Shown: positions 34,021 to 42,976 of the stretch, piece after piece | How positions within the stretch are numbered: the first letter of the stretch is position 1 | Layout of the letters: each line of letters begins with the position of its first letter | Origin: Paenibacillus pasadenensis DSM 19293 | Lineage (GTDB): Bacteria > Bacillota > Bacilli > Paenibacillales > Paenibacillaceae | Assembly (NCBI RefSeq): GCF_000422485.1 | Contig: NZ_KE383851.1 | Span: forward strand, 89,471 to 153,470 | DNA: 64,000 nt | Direction: 5' to 3' | Position numbers and translations under genes: made by a program | Notes under the pieces: generated by a model | The model's database searches: none | What the model was told of the DNA's origin: nothing | What the model saw: only the letters and a program-made list of their open reading frames with translations

Positions 34021-35334
34021 ATGCCCGGCATGAAGCGAGGCCAGCGCGCAGCATGGGCGCTGCTGGCTGTCTTCTGCGCTCTGATCGTCAGCTGCGCAGG
34101 CTGCGGCTTGGCTGGCCGGTTCGGCATTCCCCGCTCCTCCGAGGACGGGAAGCCGGCGCCGGAACCGGTCGTCCTGCATTATTCCAGCTTTTTGCTGGAT
34201 GCGGCTCAAGCCGGCAAGGTTTATTACGAGGCGATCGCGGATTTCGAGAAACGCTACCCGAACATCAAGATCGAAGCCAACTTCATTCAAAGCAACAACT
34301 ATACCGCCGGGATCAAGATCAGGCTGCTCGGAGGCGAGCCGCTGGATGTGTTCGACACCTGGTCCCCGAGCTTGTTCGAGGAGTTCCGCAAGCTGCGTCC
34401 GGACGTATATCTCGATTTGAGCGGCTCTCCGTTCCTCGACGATTTTTATCCTTCTTCCCTGAAGCCCGTCGAGGTGGACGGCAAGGTGTATGGCGTACCG
34501 GAAGTCATGCATAGCGACGGCTTGATCTATAATCAAACGATGTTCGACCGTCTGGGGCTTCAAGTGCCGCGAACATGGGATGAGCTGCTGGAGCTTTGCG
34601 AAACGCTGAAGCGAGAAGGGATCATCCCGATCGCGGCAGACGGCGAATGGTCCAACGCCCAGTTTTTCTGGGGCTCCATCATGTCCAACAATGGCGCGGA
34701 TGCCGAGTGGACGAAAAAGCTGGAGAGCGGCCAGATCAAGATCGACCATCCTTACTTTGTCGATGCGATCAGCAAGCACAAGCTGTTGATCGATCGCGGC
34801 TACGTTCCGAAAAACTGGACGTCGCTCAAGCATGAGCAGGCGAAAGATTTGATCGGCAACGGAAGCGCGGCCATGTTGATTACGGGGACATGGGACCTAT
34901 TGACGATCAAGGAGAGAGATCCTTCTCAGGATATCCGGTTCATGGTCATTCCGGGCAGCACCCGTACCGTTCCCAACATCAATGTAGGCAGCTACCGGGT
35001 CATCAACTCGCAAACGAAGCATCCCGAGGAAGCGAAGCTGTTCGTGGCGTTCATGAACGGACGCGCCAGCCAGGAAAAGCTTGCCCGCGGAGCAAACGCC
35101 ATCCCCTCGACAATCTCGTCGTCCCAGGGCTGGAACGAATCCACGTCTTCGATCGCGGCTGCCGTGACTCAAAAGGAAGCGACGCTGTACTGGCCGCATA
35201 CGATTTCGACGGAATCGCTTCAGGTCAAAATTCTGGAGGGAGTCAACCATTATTTGGCCGGCGCTCCGTTGAAGACGGCGCTGGATGATATTCAAAAAGC
35301 GATCGACGAAGCGCGCAAAAGCTCGCTGCCGTAG
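34021..35334 (+). CDS. Second sugar-binding lipoprotein of the importer operon
   Basis: This 437-residue SBP family 1 protein has a signal peptide with lipobox IVSC (Cys25; a second Cys at 28 fits less well) and the usual fold (IADFEKRYPNIKIEANFIQ; YGVPEVMHSDGLIYNQTMFD; ending in a helix before SSLP). It begins 75 bp after the MalG-type permease with a GGGAGGG site. Having a second binding protein after the permeases is less common. It could widen the range of substrates, or present sugar to the histidine kinase as an accessory sensor. It is clearly diverged from the first binding protein. Confidence 0.92.
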   Translation: MPGMKRGQRAAWALLAVFCALIVSCAGCGLAGRFGIPRSSEDGKPAPEPVVLHYSSFLLDAAQAGKVYYEAIADFEKRYPNIKIEANFIQSNNYTAGIKIRLLGGEPLDVFDTWSPSLFEEFRKLRPDVYLDLSGSPFLDDFYPSSLKPVEVDGKVYGVPEVMHSDGLIYNQTMFDRLGLQVPRTWDELLELCETLKREGIIPIAADGEWSNAQFFWGSIMSNNGADAEWTKKLESGQIKIDHPYFVDAISKHKLLIDRGYVPKNWTSLKHEQAKDLIGNGSAAMLITGTWDLLTIKERDPSQDIRFMVIPGSTRTVPNINVGSYRVINSQTKHPEEAKLFVAFMNGRASQEKLARGANAIPSTISSSQGWNESTSSIAAAVTQKEATLYWPHTISTESLQVKILEGVNHYLAGAPLKTALDDIQKAIDEARKSSLP

Positions 35335-35369
35335 CGCTTTTCCGAAGCTTCGCCTTGGATGACTGGAAC

Positions 35370-35399
35370 AAGCCTCCCGACCCGGGCAGGCTTTTTTTC
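35370..35399 (+). terminator. Terminator after the importer operon
   Basis: AAGCCT and AGGCTT close a GC-rich stem (CCC…GGG) followed by seven T residues, 35 bp after the second binding protein gene. Confidence 0.85.
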
Positions 35400-35571
35400 T
35401 TTTCATCTCCCGGTCGATGCCTTATGCTGGGAGCAATCCTGCTGACCGCAAGCGTTCTCATGCTCGTTCCCTGCGTTGCCGCCGGGATGGACGAGCAGCC
35501 TGCCATCGGCTTGAACACGCGGCGAGGATGCACCAATCGAAATCGACATGACATGGGAGGGTTTATCCACG

Positions 35572-37956
35572 ATGAACATTCAATTCCATTCCCCCGCCGT
35601 CCATTGGGTCGAGGCGCTGCCCGTCGGCAATGGAAGGCTGGGCGCCATGATATTCGGCGGCATCGAGAAGGAACGGATCGCGCTCAACGAGGACACGCTC
35701 TGGTCCGGCTATCCGACGGACTGGAACAACCCGCGAGCGAAGGAAGCCTTGCCGGAAATCCGCGCCTTGATCGCTCAGGAAAGGCATGCGGAGGCGGATC
35801 GGCTCGCCCAGCAATGCTTGATGGGACCGTATACGCAGTCGTACTTGCCGTTCGGCGATCTGCTGCTCAGCATGGAGCATGGGCAGATCAGCTATGGCAG
35901 CTACGAGCGGAAGCTCGACCTCGCCCGCGGCATGGCGACGGTGCGGTATTCGATCGGAGGGGTGACGTACGAGCGCGAGGTGTTCGCCTCGCATCCCGAC
36001 CAGGCGATTGTCGTCCGCCTGTCTGCCGATCGGGCAGGCGCGCTCAGCTTCCGGGCGCGCCTGGACAGCCCGCTGCGCCATGCGACGGCGGCGGACGAGG
36101 GAGATTTCACTTTGTTCGGCTTCGCGCCGGAGCATGTCTCGCCGAGCTATCACGATACCGAGCAGCCCGTCCGCTACGGCGCTGATGGCAAGAGCAAGGG
36201 GCTGTCGTTCCACGGCCGCCTGGCGGTCGAGCTGGAGGGCGGCACGCTGCGGGCGGACGGTGACGGGCTCCATGTCCAGGATGCGACATCGGCTACGCTG
36301 CTGTTCAGCGCGGCGACTTCATTCCATCCGCGCCTGGGAGCGAGGGACGAGGCGATCCGGCCGGAGCGGATTACGCTGGAGACGCTGCGGCAGGCGCGCG
36401 TCCGCCGCTACGAGGAGCTGCGGCAGCGTCATGCGGAGGACCACTCGCGGCTGTTCGACCGCGTCTCGCTCCATCTGGGCGGCAGCAAGGCGCCGGACTC
36501 GCTGCCGACGGATCGGCGGATCGCTGACTACGGGGCGGACGATCCGGGACTGGTCGAGCTGCTGTTCCATTATGGACGCTATCTGCTGATCGCCAGCTCG
36601 CGTCCGGGCAGCCAGCCGGCCAATCTGCAAGGCATCTGGAACGAGGAGACGCGGGCGCCGTGGAGCTGCAACTTCACGCTCAACATCAACGCGGAGATGA
36701 ACTACTGGGCTGCCGAAAGCTGCAACCTGGCCGAGCTTCACGAGCCGCTGCTCGACTATATCGGCCGGCTGGCGGCCAATGGCGCCAAGACGGCCGAGGT
36801 CAATTACGGAGCGCGAGGCTGGGTGGCGCATCACAACTCGGATCTATGGGCGCAGACGGCTCCCGTCGGCGACTATGGCCGAGGGGACCCGGTCTGGACG
36901 ATGTGGCCGATGGGAGGCGTGTGGCTGACCCAGCATCTGTGGGAGCATTACGCCTTCAGCTCGGATGCGGAATTCCTGAGGAAGCGCGCCTACCCGATCA
37001 TGAAGGAGGCGGCGCTGTTCGCGCTCGACTGGCTCGTCGAAAACGAGCACGGCCAGCTCATCACCTCGCCGTCCACCTCGCCGGAGCATAAATTCGTGCT
37101 CGCGGGGCAAAAGCATGCCGTCACCGAATCGGCGACGATGGATCTGATGCTGATCGCGGAGCTGTTCGAAAATTGCCAGCTCGCGGCGGCGGAGCTGGGG
37201 CTGGACGAGGAGTTCGCGCACACCCTCGAGCAGGCCCGGAAAAAGCTGCATCCGATCCGGATCGGCGACCGAGGCCGCTTGCAGGAATGGAGCCGCGACT
37301 ATAAGGACGAGGACCCGCATCATCGGCATGTATCCCATCTCGTTGGAGTTTATCCGGGCAGGATCGTGACGAAGGGCAGCGTTCCGGAGCAGTTCGAGGC
37401 CGCAAGGACGTCGCTCGACATCCGGGGCGACGGCGGCACAGGATGGAGCCTGGGCTGGAAAATCGGGCTGTGGGCAAGGTTCAAGGACGGCGACCGGGCG
37501 TTTCGGCTCATCTCGAACCTGCTGCGGCTGGTGCGTCCGAACGAGCCGACCGAATACGAGGGCGGCGGCGTGTATGCGAATCTGTTCGACGCGCATCCGC
37601 CGTTCCAGATCGACGGCAATTTCGCGGCTACGGCCGGCATCGCGGAGCTGCTGCTGCAGTCTCATGAAGGACGGATCGAGCTGCTGCCGGCATTGCCGCA
37701 GGCGTGGCCGCAAGGCTCGGTCCGCGGCTTGCGGGCGAGAGGCGGCTTCGAGGTCGGCATGGCCTGGCGTGCCGGCCGCTTGACGGAGGCGGAGCTGCGC
37801 TCCGACGCCGGCAGCGCTTGCGCGATCGTCAGCTGCCAGCCGTTCGAAGTGCGGGACGAGGACGGCGGCAAGGTCGAAGCGAAGACGGATGCTGCCGGAG
37901 CGGTTGTCTTTTCGACGCGGGCGGGAGCGGTTTATCGGCTTGTCTTTAAGGAATGA
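35572..37956 (+). CDS. GH95 glycosidase (alpha-L-fucosidase / alpha-L-galactosidase family)
   Basis: This 794-residue enzyme lacks a signal peptide and should act in the cytoplasm. It has the GH95 plan: an N-terminal beta-sandwich ([29 protein letters not shown]), an alpha/alpha barrel with [14 protein letters not shown] and the Asn pair in [13 protein letters not shown], the probable acid Glu in [10 protein letters not shown], the His/Asp-rich [15 protein letters not shown], and the probable Asp in [18 protein letters not shown]. Family members cleave alpha-1,2-L-fucosides, and some prefer alpha-L-galactosides. ATG 35572 follows GGGAGGG by 10 bp. The downstream L-galactose-type dehydrogenases favour L-galactose release, but this is inference. 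Confidence 0.92.
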   Translation: MNIQFHSPAVHWVEALPVGNGRLGAMIFGGIEKERIALNEDTLWSGYPTDWNNPRAKEALPEIRALIAQERHAEADRLAQQCLMGPYTQSYLPFGDLLLSMEHGQISYGSYERKLDLARGMATVRYSIGGVTYEREVFASHPDQAIVVRLSADRAGALSFRARLDSPLRHATAADEGDFTLFGFAPEHVSPSYHDTEQPVRYGADGKSKGLSFHGRLAVELEGGTLRADGDGLHVQDATSATLLFSAATSFHPRLGARDEAIRPERITLETLRQARVRRYEELRQRHAEDHSRLFDRVSLHLGGSKAPDSLPTDRRIADYGADDPGLVELLFHYGRYLLIASSRPGSQPANLQGIWNEETRAPWSCNFTLNINAEMNYWAAESCNLAELHEPLLDYIGRLAANGAKTAEVNYGARGWVAHHNSDLWAQTAPVGDYGRGDPVWTMWPMGGVWLTQHLWEHYAFSSDAEFLRKRAYPIMKEAALFALDWLVENEHGQLITSPSTSPEHKFVLAGQKHAVTESATMDLMLIAELFENCQLAAAELGLDEEFAHTLEQARKKLHPIRIGDRGRLQEWSRDYKDEDPHHRHVSHLVGVYPGRIVTKGSVPEQFEAARTSLDIRGDGGTGWSLGWKIGLWARFKDGDRAFRLISNLLRLVRPNEPTEYEGGGVYANLFDAHPPFQIDGNFAATAGIAELLLQSHEGRIELLPALPQAWPQGSVRGLRARGGFEVGMAWRAGRLTEAELRSDAGSACAIVSCQPFEVRDEDGGKVEAKTDAAGAVVFSTRAGAVYRLVFKE

Positions 37957-37991
37957 TCGGCTAGGAGGGACGAGCCGCGATGACCGCTCGT

Positions 37992-38867
37992 TCATTCCTT
38001 CGGCTCAAGCCGGCTCTGCAGGCGGTAGCCGCGCGGGGTCATGCCCGTCAGCTTCTTGAACGCCTGGTAAAAATGCGGCAGACCGAGGAAGCCGCAGTCA
38101 TTGGCGATCGCCTCTACGTTGTCGTCCGTGGCGAGCAGCCGTTCCTTGGCGGCGACGAGCCGCTTGGCGCCGACATAGTCCGTCACGTTCATGCCGGTCA
38201 TCTGCTTGAACACGCGTGAAAAGTGAGGCGCGCTGACGCAGGCGGCAGAGGCCAGCTCCTTGAGGCCGCCGCAGCGGATCGGATCGCGGTCGATGGTCCG
38301 CAGCGCGTCATGGACCCATTTCGGACCGGGCAGGAGATCGCTGCGGGGAGCTTCCTCATGCATCGGCAGCCGGCTGAGCGCAAGCAGAAGCTGCTGCAGA
38401 TGAAGCTTGACCGCATGGCGATAGCCGGCGGCTGCCGTCTGGAGCTCGCCTGCGATCGCCTCGATGGCCGCTTCGACGGCCAGCCGCGCCGGCTGCGTCA
38501 GCTCGGCCTTGTGCTGCTTGCTTTTGCGGGCCCGTTCGAAGCAGCGGAGCGGATGATGGCCGTCGTCGAGCGATTCGGCATGGACGAGGGAGGGAGCGAA
38601 AAACAAAGCCGTCGATACGATCGGGTCGCCGGAAGAAGGAAACGCGCGATGGACGGTGTTGCCGGGGATGAGGAACAAGTCCCCGGCTTTTTTTTCGTAC
38701 AGGGAGCCGTCGATGAAAAAGGTGCCTTGGCCGTCATGGACATAGACGAGCTCATACAGATCGTGCAGATGGTCGGGAAGCTCGGTCTCGTAGCGGCGGA
38801 CGCCTTGAAGAACGAGCTCGAACGGAAAGACAGGATCCAGTTGAAAGGGCTTGCGAAACGGCTGCAC
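37992..38867 (-). CDS. AraC family transcriptional regulator with cupin sensor
   Basis: This 291-residue regulator has a cupin-type N-terminal domain (DHLHDLYELVYVHDGQGTFF … GDLFLIPGNTVHRAF) and a C-terminal double helix-turn-helix (LKELASAACVSAPHFSRVFK … NVEAIANDCGFLGLPHFYQAF). I placed the start at GTG 38867 because GGAGGAGG lies 6 bp upstream; the ATG at 38891 overlaps that site. It is divergent from the tagaturonate reductase operon and convergent with the GH95 gene. It is the likely regulator of one or both. Confidence 0.88.
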   Translation of the reverse strand: MQPFRKPFQLDPVFPFELVLQGVRRYETELPDHLHDLYELVYVHDGQGTFFIDGSLYEKKAGDLFLIPGNTVHRAFPSSGDPIVSTALFFAPSLVHAESLDDGHHPLRCFERARKSKQHKAELTQPARLAVEAAIEAIAGELQTAAAGYRHAVKLHLQQLLLALSRLPMHEEAPRSDLLPGPKWVHDALRTIDRDPIRCGGLKELASAACVSAPHFSRVFKQMTGMNVTDYVGAKRLVAAKERLLATDDNVEAIANDCGFLGLPHFYQAFKKLTGMTPRGYRLQSRLEPKE

Positions 38868-38944
38868 GGGAAACCTCCTCCATGTCCTCATCGTTCGTTC
38901 AATATATCAAAATAGAGAATGTTAAAGCAATTACAGGTTATGTT

Positions 38945-38950
38945 TATAAT
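38945..38950 (+). promoter_or_regulatory. -10 box of the uxaB operon promoter
   Basis: A consensus TATAAT lies 53 bp upstream of the uxaB start. TTAAAG sits 17 bp before it as a weak -35 box, so an activator such as the divergent AraC protein may help. Confidence 0.5.
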
Positions 38951-38951
38951 C

Positions 38952-38970
38952 CATTTTATCTTATAAAATG
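38952..38970. promoter_or_regulatory. Palindromic operator candidate between AraC and uxaB
   Basis: CATTTTAT and ATAAAATG flank CTT in a perfect 8+3+8 palindrome, directly after the -10 box, where a bound repressor would block transcription. Confidence 0.5.
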
Positions 38971-39002
38971 AAGGCAAGCGAACAAAAAGGAGGCGCTATG
39001 CG

Positions 39003-40484
39003 ATGGCGTCGTTACTTACCGAAACGCTGTTGGCCGCAGCGGAAGACGGCCGCTTTACAAGCGCTGGTTCCGACCCGGTGCGGGTGCTGCAGGTCGGAGA
39101 AGGCAACTTCCTGCGCGGTTTTGTGGACTGGATGCTCGACGGCTGCCGCAAGCAAGGACTTTTCCCCGGCAGCGTCGCGGTCGTGCAGCCCCGCCGATCG
39201 GGAAAGCGCAAGATCGAGAAGCTGGCTGCGCAGGACGGACTGTTCACCCTCGTCATCCGCGGCCTGGAGGGAGGCGAGCGGATCGAGCGCCGGAGCGTCG
39301 TCTCCGTGTTCTCCAACGTGCTGGATCCTTACGAGGAGTGGGCGTCGTTCCTTGCGCTGGCGGATGGCGCCGAGCTCCGGTTCGTCGTATCCAATACGAC
39401 CGAAGCGGGGCTCGCCTACCGCTCCGAGCCGATGGTTCCGGGCGAGCCGCCGGAGTCGTTCCCGGCCAAGATGACGCTGCTGTTGCTGCGCCGCTACGAG
39501 ACGTTCGCGGGGGCGCCGGACAAGGGGCTGATCTTCCTGCCGTGCGAGCTGCTCGAGCGCAACGGCGACCGTTTGCGGGAAGGCGTGCTGCGGCATGCCG
39601 AGGAATGGGGCCTGCCGGAGGCTTTTCAAGCCTGGGTGCGGCGGCATAACCGCTTCCTGAGCACGCTCGTCGATCGGATCGTGACCGGATATCCGGATGC
39701 CGAGGAGGCGGAGCGCTGGTTCGAGCGCTGGGGCTATCGCGACGAGCTGCTGACGACGGGCGAGCCTTACCATCTGTGGGCGATCGAGGCCGAGCCGGAG
39801 CTGGATGAGGAGCTTCCCCTGCGCCAGGCCGGCTTCAACGTCCACTGGACGCCCGATCTCAAGCCGTTCCAGCAGCGCAAGGTGCGGATCCTGAACGGAG
39901 CCCATACGCTCATGACTCCGCTCGGCCTGCTGCATGGCGTGGAGCATGTGCGCGAGCTGATGGAGCATCCCGAGCTGGGGAGCTTCGTCCGGAATACGGT
40001 CGAAGCGGAGATCATTCCGTCGCTGCCGGAGCCGGCGGAGGCGATGAAGGCTTATGCGGCGGAAGTTTACGAGAGGTACTTGAATCCGCATCTCCGCCAC
40101 CGGCTCTCGGATATCGCCATGAACAGCATCAGCAAGGCCAAGGCGCGCTTGCTGCCGTCGATGGCTTATTACGCCGAGAAGGGCGAGCCTGTGCCGGCTG
40201 GACTGGCCCTAGGCTTCGCCGCCCTGCTGCGGTATTACCGCGTAGAACGGATCGGCGACGGCTATGAGGGCCGGAGCTTCGCCGGAGAGCCGTATCGGGT
40301 CGCCGACGATGCCGAGCTGCTGGGCCGGATCGAGCAGGCGTGGTCGGCCGACTGCGGGGAGCGGGAGAAGGTTCGCCGGCTGCTGGCCGACGAGACGGTA
40401 TGGGGAATCGATCTGTCGGCCTGGAAGGGCCTGGCGGAAGCCGTCGCCGATCATCTGGCGGGATGGGAGCGGAAGGAAGCATGA
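39003..40484 (+). CDS. uxaB: Tagaturonate reductase (altronate oxidoreductase)
   Basis: This 493-residue cytoplasmic enzyme of the long-chain mannitol dehydrogenase family interconverts D-tagaturonate and D-altronate with NADH. It has the N-terminal nucleotide site (VRVLQVGEGNFLRGFVDWM), VVSNTTEAGLAY, and the catalytic-domain signature FQQRKVRILNGAHT with the active Lys, typical of UxaB. An AGGAGG site lies 9 bp before ATG 39003. The gene heads an operon with altronate dehydratase (ATGA overlap) and two more dehydrogenases. No uronate isomerase gene is near. Confidence 0.92.
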   Translation: MASLLTETLLAAAEDGRFTSAGSDPVRVLQVGEGNFLRGFVDWMLDGCRKQGLFPGSVAVVQPRRSGKRKIEKLAAQDGLFTLVIRGLEGGERIERRSVVSVFSNVLDPYEEWASFLALADGAELRFVVSNTTEAGLAYRSEPMVPGEPPESFPAKMTLLLLRRYETFAGAPDKGLIFLPCELLERNGDRLREGVLRHAEEWGLPEAFQAWVRRHNRFLSTLVDRIVTGYPDAEEAERWFERWGYRDELLTTGEPYHLWAIEAEPELDEELPLRQAGFNVHWTPDLKPFQQRKVRILNGAHTLMTPLGLLHGVEHVRELMEHPELGSFVRNTVEAEIIPSLPEPAEAMKAYAAEVYERYLNPHLRHRLSDIAMNSISKAKARLLPSMAYYAEKGEPVPAGLALGFAALLRYYRVERIGDGYEGRSFAGEPYRVADDAELLGRIEQAWSADCGEREKVRRLLADETVWGIDLSAWKGLAEAVADHLAGWERKEA

Positions 40485-41977
40485 ACAGCTGGATCAGGCT
40501 TGCCGAAAAGGATTCGGCCATCGTAGCGCTGCAGCCGTTCCAAGCCGGAGACTCCATCATCTTGGAGGATGGAACGGCATTGACGCTGCTGGACGACGTG
40601 CCCAAGGGGCACAAGATTCTGACGCGGGCGGCTCGCGCGGGCGAGGACGTCGTCAAGTACGGCTATTCGATCGGCAAAGCCGTCTGCGACATCGCGCCGG
40701 GCTCGTGGGTGCACACGCATAATCTGCGCACCGGGCTGCAAGGGATCAAGGAAGATTACGGCTATGCGCCGGCGGCCGCCATCGCACCGGCCGAGCGGCC
40801 GACAGGCCGCATGTTTCAGGGATACCTGCGCTCCGACGGGCAGGTCGGCATCCGCAACGAGATCTGGATCATCAATACGGTCGGCTGCATCAACCGGACC
40901 TGCGAGACGCTCGCGCGGCGGGCGACCGCGGCCTTTGGCGGCCGCATCGACGGCGTGCATCATTTCGCGCATCCGTTCGGCTGCTCGCAGCTCGGCGACG
41001 ACCTCGTCCATACGCAAAGGCTGCTGGCCGCGCTCGTGAACCATCCCAATGCGGCGGCCGTGCTCGTCGCCGGGCTCGGCTGCGAGAACAACCAGATCGA
41101 TTCGTTCAAGCAGGCGATCGGGCCGCATGATCCCGACCGCATCAAATTCATGAAGCTGCAGGACGAAGAAGACGAGCTCGAGGCCGGCATGGCCTTGCTC
41201 TCCGAGCTGGCCGACTACGCCGAGCGCTTCAAGCGCGAGCCGGTGCCGGTCTCCAAGCTGAAGCTCGGCCTCAAATGCGGAGGGTCGGACGGGCTGTCCG
41301 GAATTACCGCCAACCCGCTCGTCGGAGCCGTCGCCGATCGGCTGGCGCAGGAGGGCGGAACGGCGATCCTGACGGAGGTGCCCGAGATGTTCGGCGCCGA
41401 GACGATTTTGATGAACCGGGCGGCCGACGAGCAGATTTTCCAAGGCATCGTACATCTCGTCAACGACTTCAAGAACTACTTCATCCGGCATGGGCAGGAG
41501 GTCTATGAGAATCCTTCTCCCGGCAACAAAGCCGGCGGCATCAGCACGCTGGAGGAGAAGTCGCTCGGATGCACGCAGAAGGGCGGCCAGGTCGCCGTCA
41601 CCGACGTCTTGCCGTACGGCGGCCGGGCGAGCCGGCCGGGGCTTGCCCTGCTGGAGGCGCCTGGCAACGATCTCGTCTCGGTGACGGCGCTGTCGGCGAG
41701 CGGCGCCCATATCGTCCTGTTCACGACAGGCCGAGGGACTCCGTTCGGCGGACCGGTGCCGACCGTCAAGCTCTCCTCGAACAGCGAGCTGGCCGCGCGC
41801 AAAAAAAACTGGATCGACTTCAATGCGGGCCGCCTGCTTGAGGATGCCACGATGGACCAGCTCGCCGACGAGCTGTGGAATTATGTGATCGCGCTCGCCT
41901 CGGGCGAGCGGCAGACGAACAATGAGCGCAACGACTTCCGGGAGATCGCGATCTTCAAGGACGGCGTCATCCTCTAG
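40481..41977 (+). CDS. uxaA: Altronate dehydratase
   Basis: This 498-residue cytoplasmic hydro-lyase converts D-altronate to 2-keto-3-deoxy-D-gluconate. It has a small N-terminal SAF-like domain (residues about 1-95, ending THNLRTGL) and the large UxaA domain, with IRNEIWIINTVGCINR, GVHHFAHPFGCSQLGDD, the Cys-containing GLGCENNQ and GLKCGGSDGLSGITANPL motifs thought to hold the metal. Its ATG overlaps the uxaB stop. Both domains are fused as in E. coli UxaA. The product would go to KDG kinase and aldolase, which are not in the window. Confidence 0.94.
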   Translation: MNSWIRLAEKDSAIVALQPFQAGDSIILEDGTALTLLDDVPKGHKILTRAARAGEDVVKYGYSIGKAVCDIAPGSWVHTHNLRTGLQGIKEDYGYAPAAAIAPAERPTGRMFQGYLRSDGQVGIRNEIWIINTVGCINRTCETLARRATAAFGGRIDGVHHFAHPFGCSQLGDDLVHTQRLLAALVNHPNAAAVLVAGLGCENNQIDSFKQAIGPHDPDRIKFMKLQDEEDELEAGMALLSELADYAERFKREPVPVSKLKLGLKCGGSDGLSGITANPLVGAVADRLAQEGGTAILTEVPEMFGAETILMNRAADEQIFQGIVHLVNDFKNYFIRHGQEVYENPSPGNKAGGISTLEEKSLGCTQKGGQVAVTDVLPYGGRASRPGLALLEAPGNDLVSVTALSASGAHIVLFTTGRGTPFGGPVPTVKLSSNSELAARKKNWIDFNAGRLLEDATMDQLADELWNYVIALASGERQTNNERNDFREIAIFKDGVIL

Positions 41978-42013
41978 CGTCATCCCACTCTTCTTTCAAG
42001 GAGCGAACCGAAC

Positions 42014-42958
42014 GTGAACTACAGGAAACTCGGCAGCACCGGACTCGACGTCTCCGTGCTGAGCTTCGGCGCCTCGTCGCTGGGCTCGGTATTCCGGACT
42101 ACGGACGAGAGCGAAAGCATCCGCACCGTCCGCGAAGCGCTGGACTGCGGCATCAATTATATCGACGTATCGCCTTATTACGGCTTGACCAAGGCGGAGA
42201 CCGTGCTCGGCAAAGCGATTCGCGACGTTCCTCGCGACAGCTTCTACTTGTCGACCAAAGCCGGCCGCTACGGCGAGAACGAATTCGACTTCTCGTCGAA
42301 GCGGATCGCCGCCAGCCTGGAGGAAAGCCTGCAGCGGCTGAATACCGACCATGTGGACCTCTTCTTCCTGCATGACATCGAATTCGTGGAGCCGGCCGTC
42401 ATCCTTGAAGAAGCGATGCCGACGCTCCAGCGGCTGAAGCAGGAGGGCAAGATCCGCCATGCCGGCATCTGCGGCCTGCCGCTTGAGCTGTTCCGCCAGA
42501 TGCTGCCGCAGATCGAGGTCGATGCGATCATCTCGTACTGCCATTACTCGCTGAACGACTCCACGCTGCTCGAGCTGCTGCCGCTGCTCTCGGCTCGTCA
42601 GGTCGGGCTGGTGAACGCTTCTCCGCTCTCGATGGGACTGCTCGGCACGCGCGGCGCGCCGGACTGGCATCCGGCCGGCAGCGAGCTGAAGGCGGCCTGC
42701 AAGCGCGCCGCCGAGCTGTGCGCCTCCAAAGGAACGGAGATCGCAAAGCTGGCGATCCAGTATTCCGTCGCCAACGAGAGCATCCCGACTACGCTCGTAA
42801 GCACGGCCAACCCGGACAACATCCGCCGCAATGCCGGCTGGGCGGAAGAGGAGCTCGACACGGAGCTGCTGCAGGAAGTGCTGGACGTCCTGGCGCCCGT
42901 GCAAGGACAGACCTGGCCTAGCGGCCTGCCGGAATACAACCGGAGCTTGAATGTGTAA
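42014..42958 (+). CDS. Aldo/keto reductase, L-galactose dehydrogenase-like
   Basis: This 314-residue oxidoreductase closely follows, from memory, the pattern of plant L-galactose dehydrogenase and bacterial L-fucose dehydrogenases: LGSTGLDVSVLSFGASSLGS, INYIDVSPYYG with catalytic Asp and Tyr, STKAGRYGENEFDFS with Lys, LFFLHDIEF with His, ISYCHYSLNDSTLLELLP, NASPLSMGLL and the final TWPSGLPEYN. Such enzymes oxidise an L-sugar at C1 to the lactone with NAD(P). GTG 42014 has AAGGAG upstream. It lies 36 bp after uxaA and 18 bp before the zinc dehydrogenase, so it belongs to the operon. Confidence 0.85.
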   Translation: MNYRKLGSTGLDVSVLSFGASSLGSVFRTTDESESIRTVREALDCGINYIDVSPYYGLTKAETVLGKAIRDVPRDSFYLSTKAGRYGENEFDFSSKRIAASLEESLQRLNTDHVDLFFLHDIEFVEPAVILEEAMPTLQRLKQEGKIRHAGICGLPLELFRQMLPQIEVDAIISYCHYSLNDSTLLELLPLLSARQVGLVNASPLSMGLLGTRGAPDWHPAGSELKAACKRAAELCASKGTEIAKLAIQYSVANESIPTTLVSTANPDNIRRNAGWAEEELDTELLQEVLDVLAPVQGQTWPSGLPEYNRSLNV

Positions 42959-42976
42959 GCGAGAGGAGCTTGGACG

